A stretch of DNA of 64,000 nucleotides. It comes from UBA6623 sp965217195. Its GTDB lineage: Bacteria; Acidobacteriota; Terriglobia; Bryobacterales; UBA6623. Under the pieces are notes generated by a model. The model did not search any database and was not told where the DNA came from. It was given only the letters and a program-made list of their open reading frames with translations. Of the stretch, positions 51,616-61,265 are shown in pieces (the first letter of the stretch is position 1; each line of letters starts with the position of its first letter). The DNA lies in contig CBDCHL010000003.1 of the NCBI GenBank assembly GCA_965217195.1, positions 1,302,001 through 1,366,000 on the forward strand, given 5' to 3'. The translations under genes and the position numbers were made by a program.

Positions 51616-52089
51616 CTATCTGACGCGCATGTAGGCCGTGTCGCGAATCACGACCGGATTCGGAATGCCCGGCCACGGCAACAAAGGCTCAAAAGTCTGC
51701 TCCACCGAAACGACCGTATAAGACCGCGGCGTGCCGTAAAGACCGGTCCCGCCGTAGAAACCAGTGCACTTGCCGTCGAAACAATTCACTTCCGTCTTAT
51801 TAGGGCAGTCACAGAAGCGATCCGGAGTCGCGCTGACCGCGTCGAGATCTTGGGCGTCTTCCTCGGCAACAAGTGCCATTCCGTCATAGTCAGCCGAAAA
51901 AACGACGTTCTGCGCCCCGTAGAACGCTCCGGTGCTCGACGCGTTGTCCAGCGTGATCCCGTGATAAAACAGCCGCGCGAAATCGGCCGCGCCCGCCATC
52001 ATCAGCATCAGCATCGGAACCGAGAGGGCAAGCTCCACGGTGACTCCCCCACGACGACCTCGTTTGTTTCTTGAAAGCTTGTGCGACAT
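51616..52089 (-). CDS. TadE/TadF-like pilus assembly protein
   Basis: 157 residues starting MSHKLSRNKRGRRGGVTVEL, then ALSVPMLMLMMAGAADFARL: the TadE-type processed segment with Glu at its start. The exported domain has cysteines in RFCDCPNKTEVNCFDGKC, perhaps disulphide-bonded. The ATG at 52089 follows AAGGAG. Same strand as its neighbours, 30 bases before the last tad gene. Confidence 0.85.
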   Translation of the reverse strand: MSHKLSRNKRGRRGGVTVELALSVPMLMLMMAGAADFARLFYHGITLDNASSTGAFYGAQNVVFSADYDGMALVAEEDAQDLDAVSATPDRFCDCPNKTEVNCFDGKCTGFYGGTGLYGTPRSYTVVSVEQTFEPLLPWPGIPNPVVIRDTAYMRVR

Positions 52090-52145
52090 TGACGGTTTCT
52101 CCTTCAACTGACAGAATCCAAATTGCCGAACGCGGGCCGACGCGG

Positions 52146-53554
52146 TCATTCGAGCAAGGTCACTCGATAGACGTCCGGGGTTCCGACCGTGCCCGGGTCG
52201 GGACCATCCAATTGACTGACGCCGGCCTCTCCATGGACGTCAATCGTATCCGCGATCAGGTAAGTCCATTCTCCAACCGAGTTTGTGTTGCCGCCGTAGT
52301 CAAGGTGTTGCGACGGCATGTAGATCGTTCCCGTGAATACCATGTCGGCGTGTCCGATGATGTGGTTGCCGGCGGGGATCAAAGGCTGATCGCCGTCAGC
52401 CCAAAACAAAATGCCCTTCATTGGGTCGGCCGTTGGGGCGGAAAGTTCACCTTCCACTCCCGAGCCGATATCGATTGCCCGCCAGTTGTACCCGGTGCCG
52501 AGGTCGGTGTTGTAGAACCCTACCCCGATTCCTGTGACCATAGTGTTATTCCCGGTGATCTTAAGACCGCTATTGAGAATGAAGATGCCGGGGTCGAATA
52601 CGTGGGTCCCGCCCTGAATCTGGAACAGATCGTCATAACGTCCGGCCGGCCAATGGTAGGTACCGTCGGCATCGCAAGTGTAGGGTGGCCAGGTGCCGGC
52701 ACGAAAGCGGATTGAATTGCGGACCAGCCGGAGGGCTGGGCCCATTGCGGATTCTGATTCTCGTTGTTGCAGTCCGCAGCGTTGATCCGCACGCCCGAAG
52801 CGTAGGGATTCTCCGGAATCGGAGGCGGCGTGGTGCCCGCCATCGGGTCGTCCATCGGAAGCGCTCTGGGCTGGATAGACGGGTTGACACAGGTACTGTT
52901 GGCCACCGAAAGGCCTGCGGTCCCAATCCATTCTGAACTCTCGAGGCACGTACCGGGCGTGGTGTGAATCGCCCGTTCGTCGTCCGAGTTCACCATGATG
53001 CCGCAGTTCGCCGACAAAACCCCGTTACCCACAACGGTCAACGAGTCTCTCGCCGTCGGGTTTAGCGTGATCACGCAGCCGTCGTAACCCTTGACCAGCC
53101 CCGCCACAGCGCGAGACTGCACCGTAGTGAACCCCGCGCCCACGACTCCGAGGAAATAGGTGGGCACATTTAGTTCCGTGACGACTACTTCGACATACTG
53201 GGCGCCGGCGCCCAGGTTGATCGGGTAGCCGGTGTAGTTCGGGTCCGCTGTTATCGTTATGTCGGGATCGCCGCCGTTCAGTTCGTGGTGCACGAAACCG
53301 TTGATCGCCGCGTCGTTGCGGGCCGCCATGGTGACGAGATCCGGTCGTCCCCGGAGCAGCTCGTAGGCGGCCCCACGAGCGCCTCCGTCGGCGGCTTTCT
53401 GCTGTCTCCGTTTCAGATGGTAAATGGTCCCCATGTCCAGAGCCAGCCCGAGAAAAGCCAACAAAGTCGGAAAGAGCAGGGTCGTCACGACCAAGATGAT
53501 CCCGGCCTCGTCATTCCTTAGCCGATTGATCCATTTCTTGAGTCCTTGCAACAT
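52146..53554 (-). pseudogene. TadG-like protein gene with a frameshift
   Basis: The N-terminal part (53554 down to about 52720) starts MLQGLKKWINRLRNDEAGII, then LVVTTLLFPTLLAFLGLALD, a TadG-type start, with AAGGAGG upstream. The frame ends in unrelated sequence, while the neighbouring -1 frame carries on a sensible protein (RFRAGTWPPYTCDADGTYHW, then LKITGNNTMVTGIGVGFYNT) to 52146. The switch falls in 52700-52735; one missing base would explain it. Joined length is about 470 residues. Either a sequencing error or a recent mutation; the frames on both sides look otherwise intact. Confidence 0.75.
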
Positions 53555-53979
53555 GAGTCATGCCTCCTTGTAACCGCCCCCATCAACTTGCCGACAAGCA
53601 TCAAAAGTACCGGGACTATTCTCGTTGAATATATTACAATTATTAGTACAGATTTCCCTTTGCGTCCATGGAACCAACGGGGCATTCACCCTCAGTGGAC
53701 ATCCCGATAAATCGGCGCCGGAATACACCAAGGGAGCGCGGAGATCTTACGTAGTCCCCTCGGGCCTGCACAGCGGCATACAAAGAATTCCAGACCAAAG
53801 CCGGTCTGAATGGACCGGCTTCCACTGCTCTATGTCATTTTTTTTCATTGAGTTGCGCTCCCTCCTGTAACAGAGGTGCTCGCTCGCGTACCCCGAAGGT
53901 CGGACGTAGGTATAGGACTGGATAGGCCTGTTATTGGAAGGCAGCTGGTCCGAGGGGCCTCGGCTGCGTCTGCGGCCCG
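53555..53979. other. Intergenic stretch upstream of the tad genes
   Basis: 425 bases without a gene. An AT-rich patch at 53625-53655 is the likely promoter area of the tad set. At 53798-53821 there is a perfect hairpin with 9-base arms AAGCCGGTC/GACCGGCTT, which may end the upstream DUF1501 transcript; it has no T-run in that direction. Confidence 0.5.
53798..53821 (-). terminator. Perfect hairpin 3' of the DUF1501 gene
   Basis: Arms AAGCCGGTC and GACCGGCTT with a 6-base loop, 160 bases after the DUF1501 stop codon. No T-tract follows, so termination is only a possibility. Confidence 0.4.
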
Positions 53980-55485
53980 TCAGGCCGTAATCTGGGGAAT
54001 CAACTCACCATGCACATCCGTCAAGCGCATGTGGCGGCCGTTGAAGAAATAAGTGAGGCGTTTGTGGTCGAGACCCAGCAGGTGCAGGATGCTGGCGTGA
54101 ATGTCGTGGTAGGTGACGACCTGCTCTTCGGCGCGGTATCCGAACTCATCCGTCGAACCGATGACTTGCCCGCCTTGGATGCCCGCTCCGGCCATCCAGA
54201 CAGTCATCGCGCCGGGATTATGATCGCGCCCGACACCGCGTTGCGAAATCGGCATGCGTCCGAACTCGCTGTGCCAGATCACCAGCGTGTCGTCGAGCAT
54301 GCCGCGTTGCTTGAGGTCGCGGATCAACCCCGCGATGGGTTTGTCGACCTCCTGGGCGTGCTGGGTGTGGTTTTCGACTAAGTTGGCGTGGGCGTCCCAG
54401 GTATCGAGGTTCTGATTGACCAAGGCGCCGTTATAGAGTTGCACGAAACGTACACCGCGCTCGACCAAACGGCGCGCCAGCAGGCATTGCTTCCCGAAAG
54501 GTTCCGTCGTCGGGTCGTCCATGCCGTAGAGGCGCTTGGTCGCCTCGTTCTCTTGACGAATGTCGACAGCTTCAGGGGCGCACGTCTGCATGCGGTACGC
54601 CAGCTCATAGGAGGAGATTCGCGCGGCCAGCTCCGAGCTGCCCGGGTATTTCGCGGAGTGGCGCTCGTTCAGCTCGGCCAGATGATCAAGACGCGCTCTC
54701 TGTTGCTCCGGTGCAACGTGCTCGGCCGGAGGCCGCAGATCGAGAATCGGGTCCCCGGCGGCGCGAAAAACCGTGCCTTGATAAGAGGCGGGCAGGAAAC
54801 CACTGTTCCAATTCGCCGGGCCGCTGAAGGGCCCGCCGCGCTTGTCATAGACGACTACGAAGCCGGGTAGGTTTTGGTTCTCCGAGCCTAACCCGTAGGT
54901 CACCCACGACCCCACACTCGGGAATCCCATCAAGCGCGACCCGGTGTTCCACTCGTAGTGAGCCAGGACGTGATCGTTCGAGCGTCCTTGGCAGGAGCGA
55001 ATGAAAGCCAGGTCGTCGACCATCTCGCCGACGTGCGGGAACAGGCCGGATACGTCGATACCCGATTGCCCGTACTTCTTAAATCCGAAAGGCGTGCGCA
55101 TCAACGGCCCGGGATACCCCTGCCTGACGCGTACTCGCCCCTTTCCCGTCAGCGGCTGCCCGTGATACTTATCGAGCATCGGCTTCGGGTCAAAGGTATC
55201 GACATGACTGACGCCGCCGCTCATGAAAAGGGAAATGACGGCCTTGGCGCGAGGTCGGAAATGGCTGTCGCGGGGAACAAGCGGCGAGTCAATCCCGGTG
55301 GAAGTTAAGCAGGCGTCCGCCGACTCTTCCAGGCCTGCCCCGTCGGCCGCCAGCAGGCCGTCTTGTGCCAGAAGCCAACCGAGAGCCAAGCCGCTGATGC
55401 CTTCGCCGGCTTCAAACAGAAAGTCCCGGCGCGAGACGAAGGGTTTTTTCGTCGTGGTGCAAAGAATGGTTGGACGCTTGGCCAT
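53980..55485 (-). CDS. DUF1501-family protein with Tat signal
   Basis: 501 residues. The N-terminus FVSRRDFLFEAGEGISGLAL is a twin-arginine signal. The body matches the sulfatase-like DUF1501 family: KAVISLFMSGGVSHVDTFDP, LAFIRSCQGRSNDHVLAHYE, RGVRFVQLYNG and LVIWHSEFGRMPISQRGVGR. It lies 32 bases after the PSD1 cytochrome gene on the same strand; this pairing is a hallmark of Planctomycetes and also occurs in Solibacter-like Acidobacteriota. Substrate is unknown; an exported hydrolase acting on a sulfated or phosphorylated polymer is often suspected. Confidence 0.92.
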   Translation of the reverse strand: MAKRPTILCTTTKKPFVSRRDFLFEAGEGISGLALGWLLAQDGLLAADGAGLEESADACLTSTGIDSPLVPRDSHFRPRAKAVISLFMSGGVSHVDTFDPKPMLDKYHGQPLTGKGRVRVRQGYPGPLMRTPFGFKKYGQSGIDVSGLFPHVGEMVDDLAFIRSCQGRSNDHVLAHYEWNTGSRLMGFPSVGSWVTYGLGSENQNLPGFVVVYDKRGGPFSGPANWNSGFLPASYQGTVFRAAGDPILDLRPPAEHVAPEQQRARLDHLAELNERHSAKYPGSSELAARISSYELAYRMQTCAPEAVDIRQENEATKRLYGMDDPTTEPFGKQCLLARRLVERGVRFVQLYNGALVNQNLDTWDAHANLVENHTQHAQEVDKPIAGLIRDLKQRGMLDDTLVIWHSEFGRMPISQRGVGRDHNPGAMTVWMAGAGIQGGQVIGSTDEFGYRAEEQVVTYHDIHASILHLLGLDHKRLTYFFNGRHMRLTDVHGELIPQITA

Positions 55486-55517
55486 GCTGGTTCCCGTTCA
55501 ATCCTTCGCCTCGGAAG

Positions 55518-58235
55518 CTAATTCACGTATACAAACTCGCTCAAGTTGAAAATCACATCGCACAAATCAAGCAGCGCCGCCCCGTCCGGATTCGTGTCCC
55601 CGCGGTCGCGATGATATTCGGCCTGCTTCGCGAGAAAGTCGAGATTCCGAGCCAGATCATCCCGATCAGGTTCCCGGCTCAGAGCAATCTGATAAGCCCG
55701 CTTGATGCGCGCCTCCGCCTCCTCACCCGCTTCCGCCGCCACACGCTTGGCGAAATACTTGGCCTGTTCCAGAACAAACTCGTTGTTGAGCAGCGTCAGC
55801 GCCTGCGTCGGAACCGTTGTACGATTTCGGCGCTCGCAGGTCACATTGGGGTCGGGCTGATCGAATACTTCAAACATCGGATAGCGCAGACCGCGTTTCC
55901 AATACGAATAAATACTGCGCCTCCAAACCGCCGGTCCCTGCTCGGTCATCTCCCACTTCCCTTTCGGGAACGACAAACGAACGGCCTCGGGGATCGGCGG
56001 GAAAAACGGCTCGCCGCCCATTTCACGATTCAGTTTCCCCGAGGCATCGAGCACCAAGTCGCGGATTACCTCGGCTTCGAGTCGCCGCTCGGGAAAGCGC
56101 CAAAGGTGCTTTTCAGCGGGATCCTTCTCGCGATTCCCCGGGTGATCGAAAACCGAGGCCAGTTGGTAAGCCTCGCTATTCATCAGCAATCGGTGCACGC
56201 TCTTGACACTCCAGCCGCTGCGAACAAACTCTGTCGCCAACCAGTCCAACAATTCCGGGTAAACCGGCGGCTCACCGGTGCGCCCGAAGTTGCTTGTCGT
56301 CGCGACGATCCCGCGGCCGAAATGAAAATGCCATAGACGGTTCACCATCACACGAGCCGTCAAGGGATGAGCAGGCGATGCGATCCACTCCGCCAGCGCG
56401 CGCCGGCGTCCCGAGCTGATGTTCCCCCCGCTCGGAGGAACCGTCGTCGGCTCGTCGCCTCTCGCCAATACCCGCAAGAATCCCGGCTCGACCGGATCGC
56501 CCTTCACGCGATGATCTCCGCTTGGTAACAGATAGGCGGTAGGCGGAACAAACGGCTTACCGGCCTCCGGAAGAAAACTACCCTCCATATCTCCGTAATC
56601 TTCTCGTTGGCCCTTACCCGGAAGCTTTTCGTCTCCCAGTCCGTCCGGAGCAAAGCGGTAGTCACCGTCGCGGATCGCCATGGCCCGCGGCAGTTCCGGC
56701 GGCATCCGTTTCTTGAGTTCTTCGATCTGCGCGTTCAGACCGTCGATCGCCGCTCGGTCCTCGGGCGTGATACGATCCGCCACGGTATCGACCTCCACAC
56801 GGATCGACGTCACCTGGTCCGCGAGCAGCTTCTGGCCGTCCGTCCGCTCCGCCTCGGGCGTCCGGACGGCGATTTGAATCTCTTCGGGAAAGCTCTCCAG
56901 CTTCTTTTCAAGAGCCAACTTGCGGTAGGGCTCTTCCAGACCGGCGATCTTCTCTTTCAGTGGCTCGATCTCGGTATCGATTTCCGCTTTACGAGCATCG
57001 AATTCCGCGACTTTCTCCGCCGGCGCAAGCGGGAACTCGTAGTTCACAAACGGGAAAAAGGTCGCCAGCATACTGTAGTAGTCATGCTGGAGGATCGGGT
57101 CAAACTTGTGATCGTGACACCGCGCGCAGTTTACCGTCAGGCCCATGAAAGCGCGGCCCGTAGTGCCGATCATGTCGTCGAGATAGTTGTAGCGGTACTG
57201 CGGATTGTCCTTCTCGCGAAACCCGACCGTCGGCCCGATGCGGTTGAATCCGGTGGCAATCAACGACTCGTTCGTAACTTCATCCAGCTCGTCTCCCGCC
57301 AATTGTTCAAGAATGAATTGGTCGTACGGCTTGTCGTCGTTGAAAGCCTGTATTACGTAATCGCGGTACCGCCAGGCATGCGGGTAGTCGTAGTCATGCT
57401 CGTAGCCGCCGCTGTCGGCATAACGGGCTACATCGAGCCAATGGCGGCCCCACCGCTCGCCGTAGTGCGGCGATGCCAGCAGCCGGTCAACGAGCGTGGC
57501 AAAAGCATCCGTAGAGGGATCGTTGACGAAAGCTTCTACTTCCTCGGGCGAAGGCAACAGACCCACTATGTCCAAATAAGCCCGCCGGATCAGCGTGCGC
57601 CGATCGGCCCGCGGAGCCGGCTCGAGGCCCTCCTTGTCGAGTTGCTTCTTCAGAAAAGCGTCGACCGGACTTCCGTTCCATCGAGCATCGTCGTGTCGAG
57701 GGACCGTTCCGCGCAGCGGTCTTTGGAACGCCCACCATTTTCGATCGACCTCGGTGATGGTGCCTTGTTCCCGATCCGCCGCCGGGACGGGTGATTCGTC
57801 CGTTTCAGGCTGTTTCGGTTGTGGATCGAGCCGAGCGACGTCCCATGAAGCACCCTCGTTGATCCATCGTTCAAGAGTCGCAACCTCCTCATCGCTCAAA
57901 CGGCCGCCCAGCGGCATCACCGGGGCCGCGCGTCCCGAGATCAACTGGTAGATGCGGCTTTCCGAGGCTCGGCCCGCAACGAGCGCGGGCCCGCGCAAGC
58001 CGCCGCGCAGCATACCCTCGCGCGTTCGCAAATCGAGCCGCGACATCGGCTCGCCCTCTCCGTGGCACGAGAGGCATTTTTGTTCCAGGATCGGCGCGAC
58101 GTCTTGGGAGAAAGTAAGGTCCGCCGCCGAGGCTGCGGCGCTGAATAGCAGCGATGCCGGCAAAGCGACCGCGAGGCCGTAGCGAGCCGAGCGCGCCCTC
58201 CGCCCCATCCGAGGGCCTTGCGAGGGTCTGTTCAT
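55518..58235 (-). CDS. PSD1/PSCyt1/PSCyt2-domain cytochrome protein
   Basis: 905 residues. A signal peptide (YGLAVALPASLLFSAAASAA) precedes a PSCyt1 haem-binding domain with CLSCHGEGEPMSR (CxxCH). Then come the PSCyt2 domain (PVDAFLKKQLDKEGLEPAPR, WLDVARYADSGGYEHDYDYP), a coiled-coil-rich linker (EIDTEIEPLKEKIAGLEEPY) and the C-terminal PSD1 domain (LTARVMVNRLWHFHFGRGIV, LNNEFVLEQAKYFAKRVAAE). I chose the ATG at 58235 to place the signal peptide properly. It forms a two-gene operon with the DUF1501 gene, probably a periplasmic polymer-processing pair. Confidence 0.92.
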   Translation of the reverse strand: MNRPSQGPRMGRRARSARYGLAVALPASLLFSAAASAADLTFSQDVAPILEQKCLSCHGEGEPMSRLDLRTREGMLRGGLRGPALVAGRASESRIYQLISGRAAPVMPLGGRLSDEEVATLERWINEGASWDVARLDPQPKQPETDESPVPAADREQGTITEVDRKWWAFQRPLRGTVPRHDDARWNGSPVDAFLKKQLDKEGLEPAPRADRRTLIRRAYLDIVGLLPSPEEVEAFVNDPSTDAFATLVDRLLASPHYGERWGRHWLDVARYADSGGYEHDYDYPHAWRYRDYVIQAFNDDKPYDQFILEQLAGDELDEVTNESLIATGFNRIGPTVGFREKDNPQYRYNYLDDMIGTTGRAFMGLTVNCARCHDHKFDPILQHDYYSMLATFFPFVNYEFPLAPAEKVAEFDARKAEIDTEIEPLKEKIAGLEEPYRKLALEKKLESFPEEIQIAVRTPEAERTDGQKLLADQVTSIRVEVDTVADRITPEDRAAIDGLNAQIEELKKRMPPELPRAMAIRDGDYRFAPDGLGDEKLPGKGQREDYGDMEGSFLPEAGKPFVPPTAYLLPSGDHRVKGDPVEPGFLRVLARGDEPTTVPPSGGNISSGRRRALAEWIASPAHPLTARVMVNRLWHFHFGRGIVATTSNFGRTGEPPVYPELLDWLATEFVRSGWSVKSVHRLLMNSEAYQLASVFDHPGNREKDPAEKHLWRFPERRLEAEVIRDLVLDASGKLNREMGGEPFFPPIPEAVRLSFPKGKWEMTEQGPAVWRRSIYSYWKRGLRYPMFEVFDQPDPNVTCERRNRTTVPTQALTLLNNEFVLEQAKYFAKRVAAEAGEEAEARIKRAYQIALSREPDRDDLARNLDFLAKQAEYHRDRGDTNPDGAALLDLCDVIFNLSEFVYVN

Positions 58236-58349
58236 GGCCGAACTCCAAAGCACGATGGGTGCTAAGGCCAGTGTAAGTACCCGCCTTTGGGATGTCAATT
58301 TTCCGCGGGGCACATCGGTCCCGTCCGACGCGTCCTATAGGCTGATGAA

Positions 58350-58751
58350 ATGACCGCCTCGCCGAGAGTACGTATCCGCGACGCCCGCCCCTCTGACATG
58401 CCGGAGATCAGGGCTCTCATCCGTCGTTACCCCGAAAAACTGGTCCAACAAGACTTGCCGCGCGCGCCGTCTTTCTTAGCCGCGTTCGTCGGGCGGCGGC
58501 TCATCGGTTGTTGCGCGCTGCAGGTTTATTCCCGTCGGTTGGCCGAGGTCCGCAGCCTGGCGGTGGAGGACGAACTTCAAGGACAAGGAATCGCCCGCGG
58601 GCTGGTCAATCGCTGCTTGGACCGCGCGCGAAAGCGAAAGATCAAACAGGTTCTGGCAGTGAGCGGAGACGTCGATTTCTTCCGACGCAGTGGATTTGAG
58701 ACCTTCTTTCGGGAGCGTACGGCCCTGTTTTACGATGTGCCCCGAAAGTGA
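58350..58751 (+). CDS. GNAT-family N-acetyltransferase (ArgA-like)
   Basis: 133 residues, a single GNAT domain: VRIRDARPSDMPEIRALIRR, VGRRLIGCCALQVYSRRLAE and the acetyl-CoA loop SLAVEDELQGQGIARGLVNR. The order and wording resemble the acetyltransferase part of short N-acetylglutamate synthases, so a role in arginine synthesis is possible, but there is no amino-acid-kinase domain and no arg gene nearby. The start at 58350 has AGG upstream. Divergent from the PSD1 gene. Confidence 0.8.
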   Translation: MTASPRVRIRDARPSDMPEIRALIRRYPEKLVQQDLPRAPSFLAAFVGRRLIGCCALQVYSRRLAEVRSLAVEDELQGQGIARGLVNRCLDRARKRKIKQVLAVSGDVDFFRRSGFETFFRERTALFYDVPRK

Positions 58752-58775
58752 ACAGGGCGTTCCGGGACTAGGGCC

Positions 58776-60689
58776 CTACCAGGCTGCCGCGTAGCGATAG
58801 GCGAAGGGGTCGGCCCCAGCTTCGATTGCGCCGCTCGGATGCACCTTGACGGCCGTTGGGGCCGAACCGCTGTTCCAGCGGCTGCGTCTTTCCAAACGAT
58901 GACCCAGCAAGCCGAGTCGCTGAATCACGTCCGCCGGGATACGCTCGTCGAGCAATAACAGATTGCGCTCAATGGCGTGATCGTCAAAACTTGCCACCAT
59001 ATGCTTGGTTTGAAAACGGGGCGCCTCGATAGCGGCTTGCGGATTCAAACCGAATTCGATGACGGCTAGCAAAACCTGAAGCAAGGCCTGGTCCTGCTGA
59101 TCTCCTCCCGGCGTGGACATCGCCATCCAGGGCCGGCCGATCTGTGTCACCAGCGTCGGAGAAAGCGTGATCCGCGGCCTTTTGCCCGGCTCAACGACGT
59201 TTGGATGATCCGGAATCATCACGAAACTCTGGGCTCGCTGCGTGAGAGGAATCCCCGTATCTCCGGCGATCACCGACGGCATCCACGCGCCGGACGGCGT
59301 CGCGGAGAACATCACGCCGTCTTTGTCGATGACGTTGATACAGGTCGTATCCTTCGACGCCAACTCATCGGTAAAAGGGCGTAGTTGTCCGGCAAAGCGC
59401 GCGGGGTGCGGAGGCTCGGGGTCCCCAAAATCTCCCGGCACGAATTCATTTGACGCTGCCAGCCAATCGATCGCTTCACGGCGCTTCGCTCCATAGGCTT
59501 TGCTGAGCAATTGCAGGGGAACGTCGGAAAACTTCGGGTCGGCGTAATACGTGTCCCGGTCGGCATAGGCCAGCTTCAGCGTCTCGACCAAAGCATGGAT
59601 GTATTCGTCCGAATTCCACCCCATTTTCTTCAGGTCGAATCCCTCGAGGATGTTGAGCGCCTCGATCATCACCGCGCCCTGGGTCCAAAAACCCGCCTTG
59701 TACACCTCGAAGCCGCGGTAGTTCGTCTGAATCGGAGGCTCGACCTCAGCCCGGTACGCCGCCAAGTCTTCGTATCGCAGTAGACCGCCGTTTTCGTGTA
59801 CGAAGCGTCCTATACGCCGGGCAATTTCACCGCGATAGAAGTGGTCGCGCACGGAATCGATGGCGCCGTCTCGACCACGTTGGTCCGCCAACGCCGCCTT
59901 TTCCGCCGCCGCCATGGAACCGAGCGTCGCGGCGAGATCGGGCTGGTGGAACAAGCGTCCCGGTCGCGGCGCGCGGCCGTTGGGAAGAAAGACGCGCTGG
60001 GAAGTCGGGAAACGCTTGAAGAAACGCGTAGCCTGCAGAATCGATCGCGCCCGTATTTCGTCGAGAGGCATGCTGTCAGCGAGTTCGATAGCGGGTTGGA
60101 TAACTTCGGCAAACGACATCGTGCCGAAGCGCTTGAGGGCAACCAAGCCGCCGTCAACCATACCCGGAACCAATGCCGGCAGCAGCCCGTACGAGGGGAT
60201 CGGACCGCTGTTGCGCCCCCGGCGCCGGATTTCCTGCTCTTGCTCGGCGTCCATCCGCAGGCCCTGGAAGAATTCCCGGGTCATCAGTTTCGGCGCCGGT
60301 CCAAGGCCCGCAATCGAATACACCTTCCCGTCCGCGGTGCGAATCAGCAAAGGCGCCTCTCCTCCAAAGCCGAAATGCGAGAACTCGGAAACCGCGCCCG
60401 CGAAGAGTGCCGCGACCCCCGCATCAACCGCATTCCCGCCCGCATGGAACATGCGCATGGCGGCGTCGGTGACGAGCGGCGTACCCGCGGCCACGGCGGC
60501 CCGCGTCCCGCGCACAACGGGGCGCAGCAAAGGCTGACGCATGGCCTTCCGGACTTGGCTTTGGCGGGTGGAGCGCTGGGGCTTGGCGCGGGTCGGACCG
60601 GGACTTTGCGAAGTTGATTGGGACTGTAACGCGACCGTCAAAAACGCGAGCAAGCCGAGGACTACAAGCTTGAAACGGGCGGAGGGCAT
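58776..60689 (-). CDS. Gamma-glutamyltransferase (Ntn hydrolase)
   Basis: 637 residues. A signal-type hydrophobic start (FKLVVLGLLAFLTVALQS) suggests export. The precursor cleaves itself at Thr in LASKDTTCINVIDKDGVMFS; family members more often have Thr-His where this has Thr-Cys. Other blocks are HAGGNAVDAGVAALFAGAVS, FSHFGFGGEAPLLIRTADGK and the oxyanion glycines in MSTPGGDQQDQALLQVLLAV. Probable role in glutathione or gamma-glutamyl peptide breakdown in the periplasm; a cephalosporin-acylase-like activity is also possible. Confidence 0.9.
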   Translation of the reverse strand: MPSARFKLVVLGLLAFLTVALQSQSTSQSPGPTRAKPQRSTRQSQVRKAMRQPLLRPVVRGTRAAVAAGTPLVTDAAMRMFHAGGNAVDAGVAALFAGAVSEFSHFGFGGEAPLLIRTADGKVYSIAGLGPAPKLMTREFFQGLRMDAEQEQEIRRRGRNSGPIPSYGLLPALVPGMVDGGLVALKRFGTMSFAEVIQPAIELADSMPLDEIRARSILQATRFFKRFPTSQRVFLPNGRAPRPGRLFHQPDLAATLGSMAAAEKAALADQRGRDGAIDSVRDHFYRGEIARRIGRFVHENGGLLRYEDLAAYRAEVEPPIQTNYRGFEVYKAGFWTQGAVMIEALNILEGFDLKKMGWNSDEYIHALVETLKLAYADRDTYYADPKFSDVPLQLLSKAYGAKRREAIDWLAASNEFVPGDFGDPEPPHPARFAGQLRPFTDELASKDTTCINVIDKDGVMFSATPSGAWMPSVIAGDTGIPLTQRAQSFVMIPDHPNVVEPGKRPRITLSPTLVTQIGRPWMAMSTPGGDQQDQALLQVLLAVIEFGLNPQAAIEAPRFQTKHMVASFDDHAIERNLLLLDERIPADVIQRLGLLGHRLERRSRWNSGSAPTAVKVHPSGAIEAGADPFAYRYAAAW

Positions 60690-60816
60690 ACCTGAGGCGC
60701 TTACCGGGCGGCCACTGTCATGATACCAGCGGCCACTCGCCGCACCGGTTGCGTTGGAGCGGCATGACCCTCAATCGGGACCAATTGGGTTTCTTTGCTC
60801 ACAAGCGCCTGACTTA

Positions 60817-60845
60817 GCCCCCGGTAGGGGACAGGATAGTAGCCC
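60817..60845 (-). repeat. Repeat module F, copy 2
   Basis: On the minus strand GGGCTACTATCC is followed by a hairpin of CCCC and GGGGG, as at 28183-28213. It abuts the sulfatase remnant, which breaks off where this module begins. Confidence 0.6.
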
Positions 60846-60980
60846 ACGGTGCATGCCCTCGGCCGCCATGCGGTCGAGGAACGGGTGTGTGGATGCTCTC
60901 TTGGCCGTAGCAGCCCAAATCGCCGTAACCGAGATCATCGGCGACGACCAAAACGATATTCGGCGGTCGGCCCGGCGCGT
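60846..60980 (-). pseudogene. Sulfatase N-terminal remnant
   Basis: Reads RPPNIVLVVADDLGYGDLGC then YGQESIHTP, the N-terminal metal site of type I sulfatases, after which a one-base shift is needed to continue as FLDRMAAEGMH. The sequence then runs into repeat module F, before the Cys/Ser-x-Pro-x-Arg formylglycine site would appear. Only some 45 codons remain. Confidence 0.75.
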
Positions 60981-61265
60981 CGACTAGTACTCTGACCACG
61001 TGAAAAGACACGTTTCCCCGACCTGGTTGGGAAGGCGTCGAGAGGCTATCGCGGAGGAAACCACTGGCCAAACAGAGCCGCATCGCCACGCGATGCGGTC
61101 ACGCAAGAATAGGGCTTTGCCGCCAAACAAACTTTTTCAAGCGGTCGTGGCACTAGAGGCGACGAGCGGCAACCGCCGGCACATAATAAGACAAGCAAGA
61201 GCGCTGAAAACCGCTTCGGCCCGACTGTAACGCAGGGCGGGTCCTCGCCCCCAACGCAGTTCGCA
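60981..61265. other. Intergenic stretch without a recognised gene
   Basis: 285 bases between the sulfatase remnant and the HAD hydrolase gene; no module, hairpin or coding signal recognised. Part may be further decayed sulfatase sequence. Confidence 0.4.

Noticed and set aside
56607..57794. 395-codon plus-strand open frame opposite the PSD1 gene
   Set aside because: Antisense shadow; the minus frame has a haem motif and three recognisable domains.
60814..61089. Intact small sulfatase-like gene
   Set aside because: Only the N-terminal metal site survives, a one-base shift is needed to continue, and the active-site cysteine/serine is missing.
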